Origin: Flavobacterium cerinum
Lineage (GTDB): Bacteria; Bacteroidota; Bacteroidia; Flavobacteriales; Flavobacteriaceae
Reading direction: 5' to 3'
Assembly: GCF_024496085.1 (NCBI RefSeq)
Contig: NZ_CP101751.1
Location: 124,001 to 188,000, forward strand
Length of the DNA: 64,000 nt
This document shows, one piece after another, positions 26,995 through 38,037 of this stretch. A program made the translations under genes and the position numbers. The first letter of the stretch is position 1; every line of letters starts with the position of its first letter. Below the pieces are notes generated by a model that saw only the letters and a list, made by a program, of their open reading frames with translations, made no database searches and was not told where the DNA came from.

Positions 26995-28440
26995 ATGGAA
27001 AAGGTTATTGAAGAAAATAAACAGGGAACCAGCCTTGTTCTTGAAAATAAAGAAGGAAACTCCAAAAAGCTTTTTATTGAAAGCTACGGTTGTGCGATGA
27101 ATTTTTCCGACAGTGAAGTTGTAGCCTCAATTTTAGCGAATGAAGGATACAATACCACTCAGAAATTGGAAGAAGCTGATTTGGTTCTGGTAAACACCTG
27201 TTCCATTCGGGACAAAGCAGAACAAACAGTTCGCAAACGCCTTGAGAAATACAACGCAGTTAAAAAAATAAATCCCGGCATGAAAGTGGGCGTATTGGGC
27301 TGTATGGCCGAACGTCTGAAAAGCCAGTTCCTTGAACAGGAAAAAATCGTGGATATGGTTGTCGGTCCGGATGCCTACAAAGACATTCCGAATCTACTAA
27401 AAGAAGTAGAGGAAGGCCGTGACGCCATTAATGTAATTTTATCAAAAGACGAAACTTACGGCGACATCTCCCCTGTCCGTTTACAAAGTAACGGTGTAAC
27501 TGCTTTTGTATCTATTACAAGAGGATGCGACAATATGTGTACGTTCTGCGTGGTACCTTTTACCCGTGGTCGTGAGCGTAGTCGTGAACCGCAAAGTATT
27601 TTGGAAGAAATCAACGATCTGGCTAGCAGAGGCTTTAAAGAAGTGACGCTTTTAGGACAAAACGTTGATAGTTATTTATGGTATGGCGGCGGATTAAAAA
27701 AGGATTACGAGAAAGCCAGCGAAATGCAAAAAGCTACCGCAGTGGATTTTGCTCAATTACTGGATATCTGCGCAACGGCACATCCAAAAATCCGTTACCG
27801 TTTTTCCACTTCCAATCCGCAGGATATGCATGAAGAAGTATTACATGCTATCGCGAAACATCCTAATGTTTGTAATTACATTCACTTACCGGTTCAATCC
27901 GGAAGTACCCGTATATTAAAAGAAATGAATCGCCAGCATACTCGTGAAGAGTATATGGCTTTAGTCGACAAAATCAAGACTATTATTCCGGGCTGTTCTA
28001 TTTCACAGGATATCATTACCGGTTTCCCTACCGAAACAGAAGAAGATCATCAGGATACTTTAAGCCTAATGGAATATGTAGAATATGATTTCGGTTATAT
28101 GTTTGCTTATTCTGAAAGACCGGGAACTTTGGCCGCCAGAAAAATGGAAGATGATGTGCCGGAAGAAACAAAAAAACGCCGTTTACAGGAAATTGTCGAT
28201 TTACAACAGGAACTAAGCTATAAAAGAACATCCCGCTTCCTGAACCAAACCGTGGAAGTACTGATTGAAAAAGATTCTAAACGATCTGATGCACATTGGT
28301 CCGGAAGAAATTCCGAAAACGTAGTTGTGGTTTTCCCGAAAGAAAACTATAAAGTGGGTGATTTTGTAATGGTTAAAATCAACGATTGTACTACGGCAAC
28401 CTTAATCGGTGAAGCAACCGGATATTCAGAAATGAATTAA
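26995..28440 (+). CDS. miaB: tRNA-2-methylthio-N6-isopentenyladenosine synthase MiaB
   Basis: 481 residues. The N-terminal UPF0004 domain starts near residue 25 (FIESYGCAMNFSDSE) with three cysteines (YGCAMN, NTCSIR, LGCMAE) for one Fe-S cluster. The radical-SAM domain has CDNMCTFC (CxxxCxxC) for the second cluster. A TRAM domain closes the protein (LIEKDSKRSDAHWSGRNSEN onward). It adds a methylthio group to i6A37 of tRNAs reading UNN codons. In Flavobacteria it commonly precedes the sigma-54 activator and lptE, as here (46-base gap). Confidence 0.97.
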   Translation: MEKVIEENKQGTSLVLENKEGNSKKLFIESYGCAMNFSDSEVVASILANEGYNTTQKLEEADLVLVNTCSIRDKAEQTVRKRLEKYNAVKKINPGMKVGVLGCMAERLKSQFLEQEKIVDMVVGPDAYKDIPNLLKEVEEGRDAINVILSKDETYGDISPVRLQSNGVTAFVSITRGCDNMCTFCVVPFTRGRERSREPQSILEEINDLASRGFKEVTLLGQNVDSYLWYGGGLKKDYEKASEMQKATAVDFAQLLDICATAHPKIRYRFSTSNPQDMHEEVLHAIAKHPNVCNYIHLPVQSGSTRILKEMNRQHTREEYMALVDKIKTIIPGCSISQDIITGFPTETEEDHQDTLSLMEYVEYDFGYMFAYSERPGTLAARKMEDDVPEETKKRRLQEIVDLQQELSYKRTSRFLNQTVEVLIEKDSKRSDAHWSGRNSENVVVVFPKENYKVGDFVMVKINDCTTATLIGEATGYSEMN

Positions 28441-28486
28441 ATCCGAAACCGATATCAGCATCAATATAACCCAAACAACCTCTGTC

Positions 28487-29755
28487 ATGGAAAACGTCCA
28501 AGCCATAAAACAGCGTTTTGAAATTATCGGGAATGACCCGAAACTCAATCGTGCCATCGAAAAAGCCATTCAGGTTGCGCCAACCGATATTTCGGTATTA
28601 GTAACCGGTGAAAGCGGTGTTGGTAAAGAAAGTATTCCGAAAATTATTCATTCCCTTTCCCATCGAAAGCACGGAAAATATATCGCCGTAAACTGTGGTG
28701 CGATCCCGGAAGGAACAATTGACAGTGAATTGTTCGGTCATGAAAAAGGAGCGTTTACAGGCGCAACGGCAACTCGTGAAGGGTATTTTGAAGTAGCCGA
28801 CGGCGGAACTATTTTCCTGGATGAAGTCGGTGAATTACCGTTAACCACTCAAGTTCGTTTATTACGGGTATTAGAAAACGGAGAATTTATCAAAGTAGGT
28901 TCGTCACAAGTACAAAAAACCAACGTACGAATTGTAGCCGCTACTAATGTCAACATGGTTAGCGCTATAGAAAAAGGAAAATTCAGAGAAGATCTTTATT
29001 ATCGTTTAAGTACCGTAGAAATTAATCTTCCTCCGTTACGGGAACGAAAAGAGGACATCCACTTGCTGTTCCGCAAATTTGCATCTGATTTTGCTCATAA
29101 ATATAAAATGCCGCCTTTAAAGTTAGACGAAGGTGCAATTCAATGGCTTACCAAATACCGTTGGAGCGGAAATATCCGTCAGCTTCGCAATGTAGCCGAG
29201 CAGATATCTGTATTGGAAACCAGCCGCGATATTTCATTAGCAACACTTCAGTCGTATTTACCGATGGAAGGGAGCAATTTACCTTCTGTAATCAGTGATA
29301 AAAAAGCGGATAGCGATTTCAGTTCCGAACGGGAAATTCTATATAAAATCCTTTTCGACATGAAAAGTGATTTGAACGATTTGAAAAAACTGACTTTGGA
29401 ATTGATGCAAAACGGCAATACCAATAAAGTTCAGGAAACCAATAAAAATCTGATTCAGCGTATTTACGGCACGGCAGATGAAACTGAAATTCCGTTTGAA
29501 AAACAAAACAGCCTTGACGCCATTCCGGTTCCTTCGAAAAATATGCAGGAAGAGTTTGACGACGATGACGACGATCAGAACTACCTGATCGCAGAAGCAG
29601 TTGAAGAAGAAGATTCATTGCGCCTGGATCAAAAGGAAATCGAACTGATCAAAAAAGCATTAGAACGCAACAAAGGAAAAAGAAAAGCAGCAGCAGATGA
29701 ATTAGGCATTTCCGAACGCACATTATACCGAAAAATTAAGCAATTCGATCTGTAA
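28487..29755 (+). CDS. Sigma-54-dependent Fis-type activator without sensor domain
   Basis: 422 residues. The AAA+ domain begins almost at the N-terminus: Walker A GESGVGKES, the sigma-54 contact loop ELFGHEKGAFTGA, Walker B GGTIFLDEVGE, then RLSTVEINLPPLRERKEDI. A poorly conserved acidic linker (about 265-375, with a run of Asp) leads to a Fis-like helix-turn-helix at the end (KRKAAADELGISERTLYRKI). No receiver or other sensor domain, so activity may be set by its level or by partner binding. It follows miaB and precedes lptE by 11 bases. Regulon unknown; see the groES upstream motif. Confidence 0.95.
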   Translation: MENVQAIKQRFEIIGNDPKLNRAIEKAIQVAPTDISVLVTGESGVGKESIPKIIHSLSHRKHGKYIAVNCGAIPEGTIDSELFGHEKGAFTGATATREGYFEVADGGTIFLDEVGELPLTTQVRLLRVLENGEFIKVGSSQVQKTNVRIVAATNVNMVSAIEKGKFREDLYYRLSTVEINLPPLRERKEDIHLLFRKFASDFAHKYKMPPLKLDEGAIQWLTKYRWSGNIRQLRNVAEQISVLETSRDISLATLQSYLPMEGSNLPSVISDKKADSDFSSEREILYKILFDMKSDLNDLKKLTLELMQNGNTNKVQETNKNLIQRIYGTADETEIPFEKQNSLDAIPVPSKNMQEEFDDDDDDQNYLIAEAVEEEDSLRLDQKEIELIKKALERNKGKRKAAADELGISERTLYRKIKQFDL

Positions 29756-29766
29756 TATATTCCAAA

Positions 29767-30270
29767 ATGAAAAATTTTAAATCCCTTTTTATAATCCCGA
29801 TCCTGCTATTACTAAGCAGCTGTTCCGTTTATAACTTTACCGGAACCGGAAAAATAGATGCCAAGACATTTCAGGTTAATTATTTCCAAAACAATGCACC
29901 GTTAGTAGAACCGGGAATTGAAAGAAACTTTACACTCGAATTACAAAAAATCATTCAGAATCAGACCAATCTGAGTCTTACCAATACCGGAGGTGATCTG
30001 ATTTATGAAGGTGAAATTACCGATTACAGGATTACACCTATGGGATCGAATGCTAATCAGGGCGCCGATCAAAACAGGCTTTCCATCACGGTAAACGTAC
30101 GTTTTACCAATAAAAACAAATCGGATGACGATTTCGAAAGAAAATTCTCTTTCTATTATGACTTCCCTGCTAATGATCAATTGGTTGGTTCCAAACTTTC
30201 AGAAGCACTAAACGTTATTTTTGAAAGAATTACACAAGATGTATTCAACCAGTCATTGGCGAAATGGTAA
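29767..30270 (+). CDS. lptE: LPS-assembly lipoprotein LptE-like
   Basis: 167 residues. The signal peptide ends in lipobox LLSSC, followed by SVYNFTGTG, the usual start of mature Bacteroidota LptE-like proteins. The rest is a compact alpha/beta domain (FQVNYFQNNAPLVEPG, GGDLIYEGEITDYRI). It would plug the LptD barrel that inserts LPS in the outer membrane. Its place between the sigma-54 activator and secG is typical for the class. Assignment rests on family resemblance plus context, since LptE sequences diverge strongly. Confidence 0.85.
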   Translation: MKNFKSLFIIPILLLLSSCSVYNFTGTGKIDAKTFQVNYFQNNAPLVEPGIERNFTLELQKIIQNQTNLSLTNTGGDLIYEGEITDYRITPMGSNANQGADQNRLSITVNVRFTNKNKSDDDFERKFSFYYDFPANDQLVGSKLSEALNVIFERITQDVFNQSLAKW

Positions 30271-30289
30271 TAACAACAAAACTGTCATT

Positions 30290-31282
30290 GTGAACGTAAA
30301 CGATTTAACCTATTTACTCAATAAACCCGAAAACATCCGGTCGAGACAAACCATCGAACTGGAAAGTATTTTGCATCAGTTCCCCTATTTTCAGGCGGCT
30401 CGGGCAATTCATCTAAAAGGGCTTTACGATGAAAACAGTTTTCGTTACAACCACGAGTTAAAAAAGACAGCAGCCTATACTACCGACAGAAGCATCCTTT
30501 TCGAATTTATTACATCGAAAAATTTCACATCAATACAACAGGCTTTCTTTGAAGAAAAAGAAGCGGCTATTCAGGATATTATTGTCAATCAATATAAAGT
30601 TGTTATTCCGGAAGAAACAAAACCGGCTGTTAAAGAAGTCGATCCGTTGGAACAGTCAATCCGATCTTCGATTAAAGTAGCCGAACCGGATCCTGTCCAA
30701 ACCGAAATCAAAACGGAAACAACGGCAGAAAAACAAGAAAAAACAGAAACCGCTTTAGAGCAATCCATTCGCACTTCGATTAAAGTTGCGGAACCGGAGA
30801 CTGAAAAGCCGGCTGTTGAAACCCAAATCATTCCGGTAAATGAACCGTCCGAAATTGAAACGGCTGTTGAAAATCTTGAGATCGGAAAACCGTTGGAATT
30901 TTCAAAAGAAGAAAAACATTCGTTCCAGGAATGGCTCCAATTGGCAAAATTTAGTCCGATTGACCGTGAAAATCCGATTGAAAAAGAAGAAATTGATCCG
31001 GAGAAAAAGAAAAAATCAGATCTGATTGATAAATTTATTGAAACCAATCCGAAAATAGTTCCGAGTAAAAATACGCCTGTACCTCCCGTAAACATTGACA
31101 AATCGACTCAGGACACTTCTTATTTGATGACCGAAACACTGGCAAAAGTGTACCTCGAACAAAAAAAATATCAGAAAGCAATTCAAGCTTATGAAATATT
31201 AATTTTGAAATATCCAGAAAAAAGTCATTTCTTTGCAGACCGAATTTCGGATATTAAGATATTACAACAAAATAACAATTAA
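30290..31282 (+). CDS. TPR-tail protein with low-complexity linker, unknown role
   Basis: 330 residues from GTG at 30290, 19 bases after the lptE stop; a TTG frame from 30221 would overlap lptE and lacks support. Residues 1-~85 are a folded conserved part (TIELESILHQFPYFQAARAI, KKTAAYTTDRSILFEFI). An acidic Pro/Glu/Thr-rich linker contains a duplicated block, EQSIRSSIKVAEP and EQSIRTSIKVAEP, about 40 residues apart. A single TPR is at the end (LAKVYLEQKKYQKAIQAYEIL). No signal peptide or membrane helix. The gene lies between lptE and secG, conserved in order but of unknown function. Confidence 0.8.
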   Translation: MNVNDLTYLLNKPENIRSRQTIELESILHQFPYFQAARAIHLKGLYDENSFRYNHELKKTAAYTTDRSILFEFITSKNFTSIQQAFFEEKEAAIQDIIVNQYKVVIPEETKPAVKEVDPLEQSIRSSIKVAEPDPVQTEIKTETTAEKQEKTETALEQSIRTSIKVAEPETEKPAVETQIIPVNEPSEIETAVENLEIGKPLEFSKEEKHSFQEWLQLAKFSPIDRENPIEKEEIDPEKKKKSDLIDKFIETNPKIVPSKNTPVPPVNIDKSTQDTSYLMTETLAKVYLEQKKYQKAIQAYEILILKYPEKSHFFADRISDIKILQQNNN

Positions 31283-31293
31283 AAAATTAAAAT

Positions 31294-31692
31294 ATGTTTT
31301 CAGTTTTTTTAGTACTAATAACAATCGTTTGTTTTTTACTTATTGTGGTTATCATGGTTCAAAACCCTAAAGGTGGAGGATTATCTTCAAGCCTTGGTGG
31401 TTCACAAATGATGGGTGGTGTTCAGAAAACAAATGACTTCCTTGATAAAAGTACATGGACTTTGGCTACTGCCTTAATCGTTTTGATTTTATTATCCAGC
31501 TTAAGCTTCACAGGAAGCATGGGTGATAACGGTTCTAAATTAATTGACAACAACACTCCGGCTCCGGTTGCAGCTCCTGCAAAACCGGCAGCTAACCAAA
31601 CAGCGGCTCCGGCTGCAAAAACAGAAGAAGCTCCGGCAGCTACTACAGATGCAGCAACTCCGGCTCCGACTACTGAAGAAGCTAAAAAATAA
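31294..31692 (+). CDS. secG: Preprotein translocase subunit SecG
   Basis: 132 residues. Two membrane helices (about 1-22 and 50-68) flank the conserved loop VQNPKGGGLSSSLGGSQMMGG. The core is normal for SecG, but about 50 residues of Ala/Pro/Thr-rich tail follow (residues ~83-132), a feature of several Bacteroidota homologues. It is part of the SecYEG channel. A strong terminator follows at 31711-31745, separating it from groES. Confidence 0.95.
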   Translation: MFSVFLVLITIVCFLLIVVIMVQNPKGGGLSSSLGGSQMMGGVQKTNDFLDKSTWTLATALIVLILLSSLSFTGSMGDNGSKLIDNNTPAPVAAPAKPAANQTAAPAAKTEEAPAATTDAATPAPTTEEAKK

Positions 31693-31710
31693 GCATACGT
31701 ATACGATTAT

Positions 31711-31745
31711 AAAATGCCAGCCTGTCAGTGCTGGCATTTTTTTTT
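31711..31745 (+). terminator. Terminator after secG
   Basis: Stem AAAATGCCAGC (31711-31721) / GCTGGCATTTT (31730-31740), 8-base loop, followed by a T run. Confidence 0.9.
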
Positions 31746-31753
31746 ACAAAAAA

Positions 31754-31786
31754 CTGTCAGTTTTAGCAATTGGCATACTTTCTGAA
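31754..31786 (+). promoter_or_regulatory. Possible groES promoter, sigma-54-like -24 element
   Basis: TTGGCAT at 31770-31776 resembles the sigma-54 -24 element; the -12 side (TTTCTGA, 31779-31785) is a weak match. CTGTCAG lies just upstream (31754-31760). No CIRCE inverted repeat and no TAnnTTTG box are found in the 90 bases before groES. Confidence 0.3.
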
Positions 31787-31833
31787 AAGTAAATTGCATC
31801 AAACTAAATAATAACATAAAATAACATATCATT

Positions 31834-32109
31834 ATGGCATTAAACATTAAACCACTTTCAGATCGCGTTATCGTGGAACCTGCGGCTGCTGAAACGCAAA
31901 CCGCTTCCGGTATTATCATCCCTGATACAGCTAAAGAAAAACCTCAGAAAGGTACTGTGGTAGCTGTAGGAAACGGTAAAAAAGACGAACCCTTAACGGT
32001 AAAAGTCGGAGATACGGTTTTATACGGTAAATATGCTGGAACCGATTTAAAATTCGAAGGTAAAGATTACCTGATTATGAGAGAAGATGACATTTTGGCG
32101 ATCATCTAA
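31834..32109 (+). CDS. groES: Co-chaperonin GroES
   Basis: 91 residues, the standard length. Recognised by [16 protein letters not shown], the mobile loop [16 protein letters not shown], and [16 protein letters not shown]. It caps GroEL and closes the folding chamber. It is 47 bases upstream of groEL in the usual order, with its own promoter region after the secG terminator. Confidence 0.98.
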   Translation: MALNIKPLSDRVIVEPAAAETQTASGIIIPDTAKEKPQKGTVVAVGNGKKDEPLTVKVGDTVLYGKYAGTDLKFEGKDYLIMREDDILAII

Positions 32110-32132
32110 TAATGTACCATAAAAAAGGATAA

Positions 32133-33788
<1,656 letters not shown>

Positions 33789-33810
33789 TATTTCAACTCA
33801 GATATACTCA

Positions 33811-33843
33811 AAAAACCATCTTGCTCGCAAGATGGTTTTTTTT
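33811..33843 (+). terminator. Terminator of groES-groEL
   Basis: Perfect 10-base stem ACCATCTTGC / GCAAGATGGT (33815-33824, 33827-33836) with a very short loop, then eight T. Confidence 0.92.
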
Positions 33844-33883
33844 ATCATTTTTATTTCTCATCTTTGAGAAAACAAAAACAAAT

Positions 33884-36268
33884 ATGCTGCTAAAAAACCT
33901 TCTTCTTTTGCTTTTATTGGTTCACTATAACAGTCAGGCGCAATCGTCGGTCACTCAACGTGAACAGGAAATCGCATCCTTGTATAGCAATTATTTTAAA
34001 GCAAACCGCGAAAAGATCCATCTTCACCTCAACAAAACGGTTTACCTGAGCGAAGAAACCATTTGGTTTAAAGGGTATGTCATTGAAGAAAAAAATAAGC
34101 TTCCTTTTCCGCAAACGGCCAATGTTTATGTCGATTTAGTAGATGAAAAAGGAACAAAAATACAATCTGAACTATGCTATTCCAGTAATGGCATTCTGGA
34201 AGGCTATATTTCGTTAGATAAAAAAACAGCAACAGGAAATTATTACATAAGGGCTTATACTAACTTCATGAATAATTTTAAAGAAGATGAATCGGCTCTA
34301 TATAAAATCCGTATTCTGAATCCTTCCGATCCGGCAACTTCAAATACAAATTCCAAATTAAACCTTAAAGCCCTTACGGTTCAATTTTTTCCTGAAAGCG
34401 GTGTACTATTAGAAAATACGACCAATACCATTGGAATAAAAATAACCGATTGTAACGAAAAACCGGCTATAATCCGGGACGGATCAATTGTAAATGCTAA
34501 AGGAGTTGTTGTGACCCGTTTTTCTACTAACGAAAACGGTATAGGCCGGTTTGATCTGCTACGAAACCAAGACGCCCCTTATAAAGCTGTTTTCACGATC
34601 AATAATACCACACAATCATTTGCCCTTCCCGCTGCAAAAACAGAAGGCTATACTTTTAGCATCAACAATTATACATTAACAGATAAAGCCTTTTTAAAAA
34701 TAAGAAGTGTAACTCCGGTTACTGTAGACACACAGCTTTCGCTTATCATCCAACAAGATGAAAAAGTGACACTGATAGAGTCCTTAATTCTTAAAAAAGG
34801 AACAAATGAAGAAAGTTTTACCATTAATAACGATCATTTTTATAATGGTATCAACACCTTAACACTGATTGATTCAAACAATAAAAAAATAGCCGATCGT
34901 CTGATTTTCAAACCTTATTCTATTCTGAAAGAATCTATTGTTACGATCGCAAAAAAACGAAACGATTCTATTATTTTTAAAGGATCTTCTACAATTCCGT
35001 TTGCCAGTCTCAGCATTTCAGTAGTTCCTGAAAAATCAGTGGCAACCGGTGATACCCGTTCGTTATACGACACGTTTATTTTTTCGACCTATCTGAATCA
35101 TTATTGGTCCGGCAATCCGGCAACCTATCTTGCGGATTTTTCCAGAAACAGACATTATGAACTGGATACGTATCTGATTACTCAAAAGCCTAAATATGAT
35201 TTTGAAACGATTTCAAATACTGCCGTTCCGGATAACAAATATGAATTTCAAACCGGCATAACGATTAAAGGCACCATTAACAAGCCGCTTTCCGACAGAG
35301 ATAAATATTTTGTAGAAATGAGTGCGTTTTTTAACAGTATCAAAAAACAATCGGAGATTAATGATAAAAATGAATTCTTCTTCAATAATGTCATTTTATC
35401 CGATTCAACCAAAGTCTCATTTATTCTACAGAATAGAAAAGGAAAAATCGAGGAAATTCCTATGTCAATCCAGGTACTAAAAGGACAAAACATATTTTTA
35501 AAACAGCTTCCACAATTGCCTTCACAATGCCCAGATGGGACTTCACCTACTAATAAAACAGAAACCTATTCGTTTCCTTATGTTCGGGATACGAAAGTCG
35601 TACAACTGAATGATGTCAATATAAAGAAAGCGCCAAAAGCTCCGGTTTTAAAAAATATAAACCGGTTTAGCAATTCAATGGCCAGAGGCTTCAAAATAAG
35701 CAGTGGTGATTTCGCCTCTTTTAGAGAAGTTCTTCCATTTATCGGCGCTCATGGTTTTGATGTAATTTATAAAAACGGTGATGTTTATATTAATAATCGT
35801 ATCACACGATCACTCCGCGGCAATCCCTCTCCTGCTGTTTTTGTTGATGATGTCCCGTTACAACCCGATTTGACCATGCTTATCGGTATGTCATTGGATA
35901 TGGTAGAAGAGATTTATATCAGTAAAAACGGTTACGGACTTGGAATGGATGGCGGTAGCGGCTATATTCGCATTTATACAAAACGCTATATGGGAACTTC
36001 TGAACCGGCAAGATCAAAAGCCCAATCCTATGTTGTAAAAAAAGCATTCCAGCCTTATAAAAGCTTTAAAAATCCGGATTATTTGGATTACGATGCCGGA
36101 TTTATCAATTACGGTACTATTAACTGGACTCCGAATGTTGAAACTGATGAAAACGGCGCTTTTACTTTTTCAATTCCGAATTACAATCAGAAAAGTGTAA
36201 AAGTAAAAATCGAAGGAATCGGTTCTAACGGTGAGTTGATTTCCGAAGAAAAGATAATTCATTTATAA
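33884..36268 (+). CDS. Secreted MG2-like protein with TonB-plug-like C-terminal domain
   Basis: 794 residues from ATG at 33884, which places the signal peptide (NLLLLLLLVHYNSQAQ) correctly; the frame extends upstream over the groEL terminator. The N-terminal ~110 mature residues are an MG2-like macroglobulin domain (REKIHLHLNKTVYLSEETIW, GNYYIRAYTNFM). Several beta domains follow. Near residues 640-700 a plug-like domain appears (PAVFVDDVPL, MLIGMSLDMVEEIYISKNG). This design is common in Bacteroidota and is thought to relate to the outer membrane, but no function is established. It shares its layout with the gene at 53653-55371. It stands alone and ends at a bidirectional terminator. Confidence 0.8.
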   Translation: MLLKNLLLLLLLVHYNSQAQSSVTQREQEIASLYSNYFKANREKIHLHLNKTVYLSEETIWFKGYVIEEKNKLPFPQTANVYVDLVDEKGTKIQSELCYSSNGILEGYISLDKKTATGNYYIRAYTNFMNNFKEDESALYKIRILNPSDPATSNTNSKLNLKALTVQFFPESGVLLENTTNTIGIKITDCNEKPAIIRDGSIVNAKGVVVTRFSTNENGIGRFDLLRNQDAPYKAVFTINNTTQSFALPAAKTEGYTFSINNYTLTDKAFLKIRSVTPVTVDTQLSLIIQQDEKVTLIESLILKKGTNEESFTINNDHFYNGINTLTLIDSNNKKIADRLIFKPYSILKESIVTIAKKRNDSIIFKGSSTIPFASLSISVVPEKSVATGDTRSLYDTFIFSTYLNHYWSGNPATYLADFSRNRHYELDTYLITQKPKYDFETISNTAVPDNKYEFQTGITIKGTINKPLSDRDKYFVEMSAFFNSIKKQSEINDKNEFFFNNVILSDSTKVSFILQNRKGKIEEIPMSIQVLKGQNIFLKQLPQLPSQCPDGTSPTNKTETYSFPYVRDTKVVQLNDVNIKKAPKAPVLKNINRFSNSMARGFKISSGDFASFREVLPFIGAHGFDVIYKNGDVYINNRITRSLRGNPSPAVFVDDVPLQPDLTMLIGMSLDMVEEIYISKNGYGLGMDGGSGYIRIYTKRYMGTSEPARSKAQSYVVKKAFQPYKSFKNPDYLDYDAGFINYGTINWTPNVETDENGAFTFSIPNYNQKSVKVKIEGIGSNGELISEEKIIHL

Positions 36269-36272
36269 AAAC

Positions 36273-36302
36273 AAAAACCGAAGCTTGAACTTCGGTTTTT
36301 TT
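36273..36302. terminator. Bidirectional terminator
   Basis: Stem AAAAACCGAAG (36273-36283) / CTTCGGTTTTT (36290-36300), 6-base loop, T-rich on both strands. It serves the MG2-like gene and the opposing porin-like gene. Confidence 0.9.
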
Positions 36303-36309
36303 ATATTCT

Positions 36310-37620
36310 TTAGTTAAAAAACACTTGATATTGTGCTATAAATGCTCCTTTTCTTTCCAACTGATCACCGGTTGTATTATAAACCGGTCGGTTTTGATAA
36401 GCCAGCGTAAATTTGGATGTATGTCCGGACAAAAGCCAGTTCACTCCTATATCGTAAAAATTCATCGCTGTATTCAAACGTTCATAATTGGCATGTTGTA
36501 ATGAAACGTAAGGCATTAAAGTCGTTTTCCCAATTAAATTATCTTTTAATTTATACCCCAGTTGTCCGTATAAAATAGTACCGGTTCCATACATCGGAAA
36601 ACCATTTCCGCTGCCGTTTAAAATTGTCGGATCTTTCGTTCCGTTTACGGGATTCATTACCGCTGCATTCCGGATATAGTTTTTACCGAAATCATAATGC
36701 GTCACACTTCCGTAAGCACTGATTGCTTCTCCTTTACTCCCTATCGGAGCATCATAATAGATATCGGCTGCCAGATGGACCATATTCTCGCGAATCGTAT
36801 CATTAGCAGTTCCCAATCGCCACATAGCATCTTTCTGATAAACAAATCCGGCTCCGATGTTCAAGACTTTTTTCTTTCCTAAATACGTTCCCGTCATATA
36901 GGGTGTCTGATTGGATTCCTGATCTTTAAACTGATACTGGAAATATCCGTTCCATTGCATATCCGGCGGATCGGCAGAAAAAGAAGCATTAGATGTAATT
37001 GTCGGATTATAATTGGCCGATTTCTGAATATTCATCGGTTTAGCCATAGCAATCCGGTAATCGAATTTTCCTAGTTTTCCCTTTGCAAACACGGAAAGCT
37101 TTCGCAAAAACTGATCGGTTACATCATTCGTACTTTGCTGATACAAAGGTGCATCAACTCCCAGAATCGTTCCGGCCGACGGTGCTGCAAAACGCGCCAG
37201 TCCGCTCCAACCGGACAATCCCATTCCCAGAGATAATTTATCTTTATCGATGGCATAATCTCCCATCGCATCATGTACAAAGAAACCGACTTTTCGATCG
37301 GACATACTATTGAAATTGTTTTCCCCGAATTGCGTATAGATAAAAACACGATCTGTTAGCTGACCGAACATTTGTACGCGATATCGGCGAATTCCGATAT
37401 CCGTTCCGTTATCCTGCGGTACATTGTTGATTGTTGATCCGGGGTTAAAATCCTGATTTCGGAGCCAGGCTTGTGTCAGGAAAGTAAATTTCACATAATT
37501 GGATCCGTCTTCGTTCAGATTCAGTTTCCGATCTTTAAAAAAGTCCTGAGCCTGCATATGTTGCGGCATAAAGAACCCTAGCAACAGCAATCCTGTTGCT
37601 AAAATGTTAGTTGTTTTCAT
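36310..37620 (-). CDS. Outer-membrane porin-like beta-barrel protein
   Basis: 436 residues. The signal peptide ends near HMQAQ. The body shows repeated amphipathic strands with aromatic girdles (YVKFTFLTQAWLRNQ, RVFIYTQFGENNF, GAFIAQYQVFFN) and ends with Phe-Asn preceded by aromatics, as expected for an outer-membrane barrel. IGIRRYRVQMFGQLTDRVF is a motif seen in phosphate-selective porin O/P-like proteins, which I consider the closest family. Substrate unknown. A TATATTTG box at 37732-37739 would give a leader of about 105 bases. Confidence 0.75.
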   Translation of the reverse strand: MKTTNILATGLLLLGFFMPQHMQAQDFFKDRKLNLNEDGSNYVKFTFLTQAWLRNQDFNPGSTINNVPQDNGTDIGIRRYRVQMFGQLTDRVFIYTQFGENNFNSMSDRKVGFFVHDAMGDYAIDKDKLSLGMGLSGWSGLARFAAPSAGTILGVDAPLYQQSTNDVTDQFLRKLSVFAKGKLGKFDYRIAMAKPMNIQKSANYNPTITSNASFSADPPDMQWNGYFQYQFKDQESNQTPYMTGTYLGKKKVLNIGAGFVYQKDAMWRLGTANDTIRENMVHLAADIYYDAPIGSKGEAISAYGSVTHYDFGKNYIRNAAVMNPVNGTKDPTILNGSGNGFPMYGTGTILYGQLGYKLKDNLIGKTTLMPYVSLQHANYERLNTAMNFYDIGVNWLLSGHTSKFTLAYQNRPVYNTTGDQLERKGAFIAQYQVFFN

Positions 37621-37731
37621 AAATGTAGTAAAGTGAGTTTCGGGTGACAGACAGTCGATTCGAAAAATTACTGCTTAATCATTGATCATCGCCATAAAAC
37701 GGCTTATTTTTTTCGTATCGACCGATTTTTA

Positions 37732-37739
37732 CAAATATA
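37732..37739 (-). promoter_or_regulatory. -7 box TATATTTG, likely porin-like gene promoter
   Basis: Exact TAnnTTTG match 112 bases before the start codon. A TTG lies only 12 bases upstream, too close for a standard -33 element. Confidence 0.4.
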
Positions 37740-37910
37740 ATTTTTTCAGCCCAAAAGTCCCAGAGAATTACACGCGGAATAGCATTTAATTTCCTTTTTA
37801 ACATCCTAACATTCCTTTATTTACAACTGTTTCGGGATCTATAACAGATATATTGTGAACAACCTCAGCCATTCCATTATTCGTATCAATAATTCGACAC
37901 ACAATACCAA

Positions 37911-37935
37911 TAAAAAACCACTCCGAAGAGTGGTT
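37911..37935 (-). terminator. Terminator of the HigBA operon with UUCG tetraloop
   Basis: On the minus strand AACCACTC-TTCG-GAGTGGTT (37935-37916) followed by TTTTA. The C(UUCG)G loop makes an unusually stable RNA hairpin. Confidence 0.88.
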
Positions 37936-37968
37936 CTTTTTAAATTATGCTTTAAAATTTCCGGAAAA

Positions 37969-38037
37969 TTAACATCCTGAAAATTGCAAACAATACGGTT
38001 TTTCACATTTCGGTTTTTTCTTGTCGTTTTTCTTCTT
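37969..38037 (-). pseudogene. Orphan coding-like tail after the antitoxin gene
   Basis: 22 codons plus TAA reading KKKNDKKKPKCEKPYCLQFS then GC. The frame is the same as the antitoxin gene, beyond its TGA and an adjacent TAG. There is no start codon in it. The Lys-rich, Cys-spaced ending looks like the C-terminus of a small protein, so it may be a remnant left when the toxin-antitoxin module inserted. Chance cannot be excluded. Confidence 0.25.
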
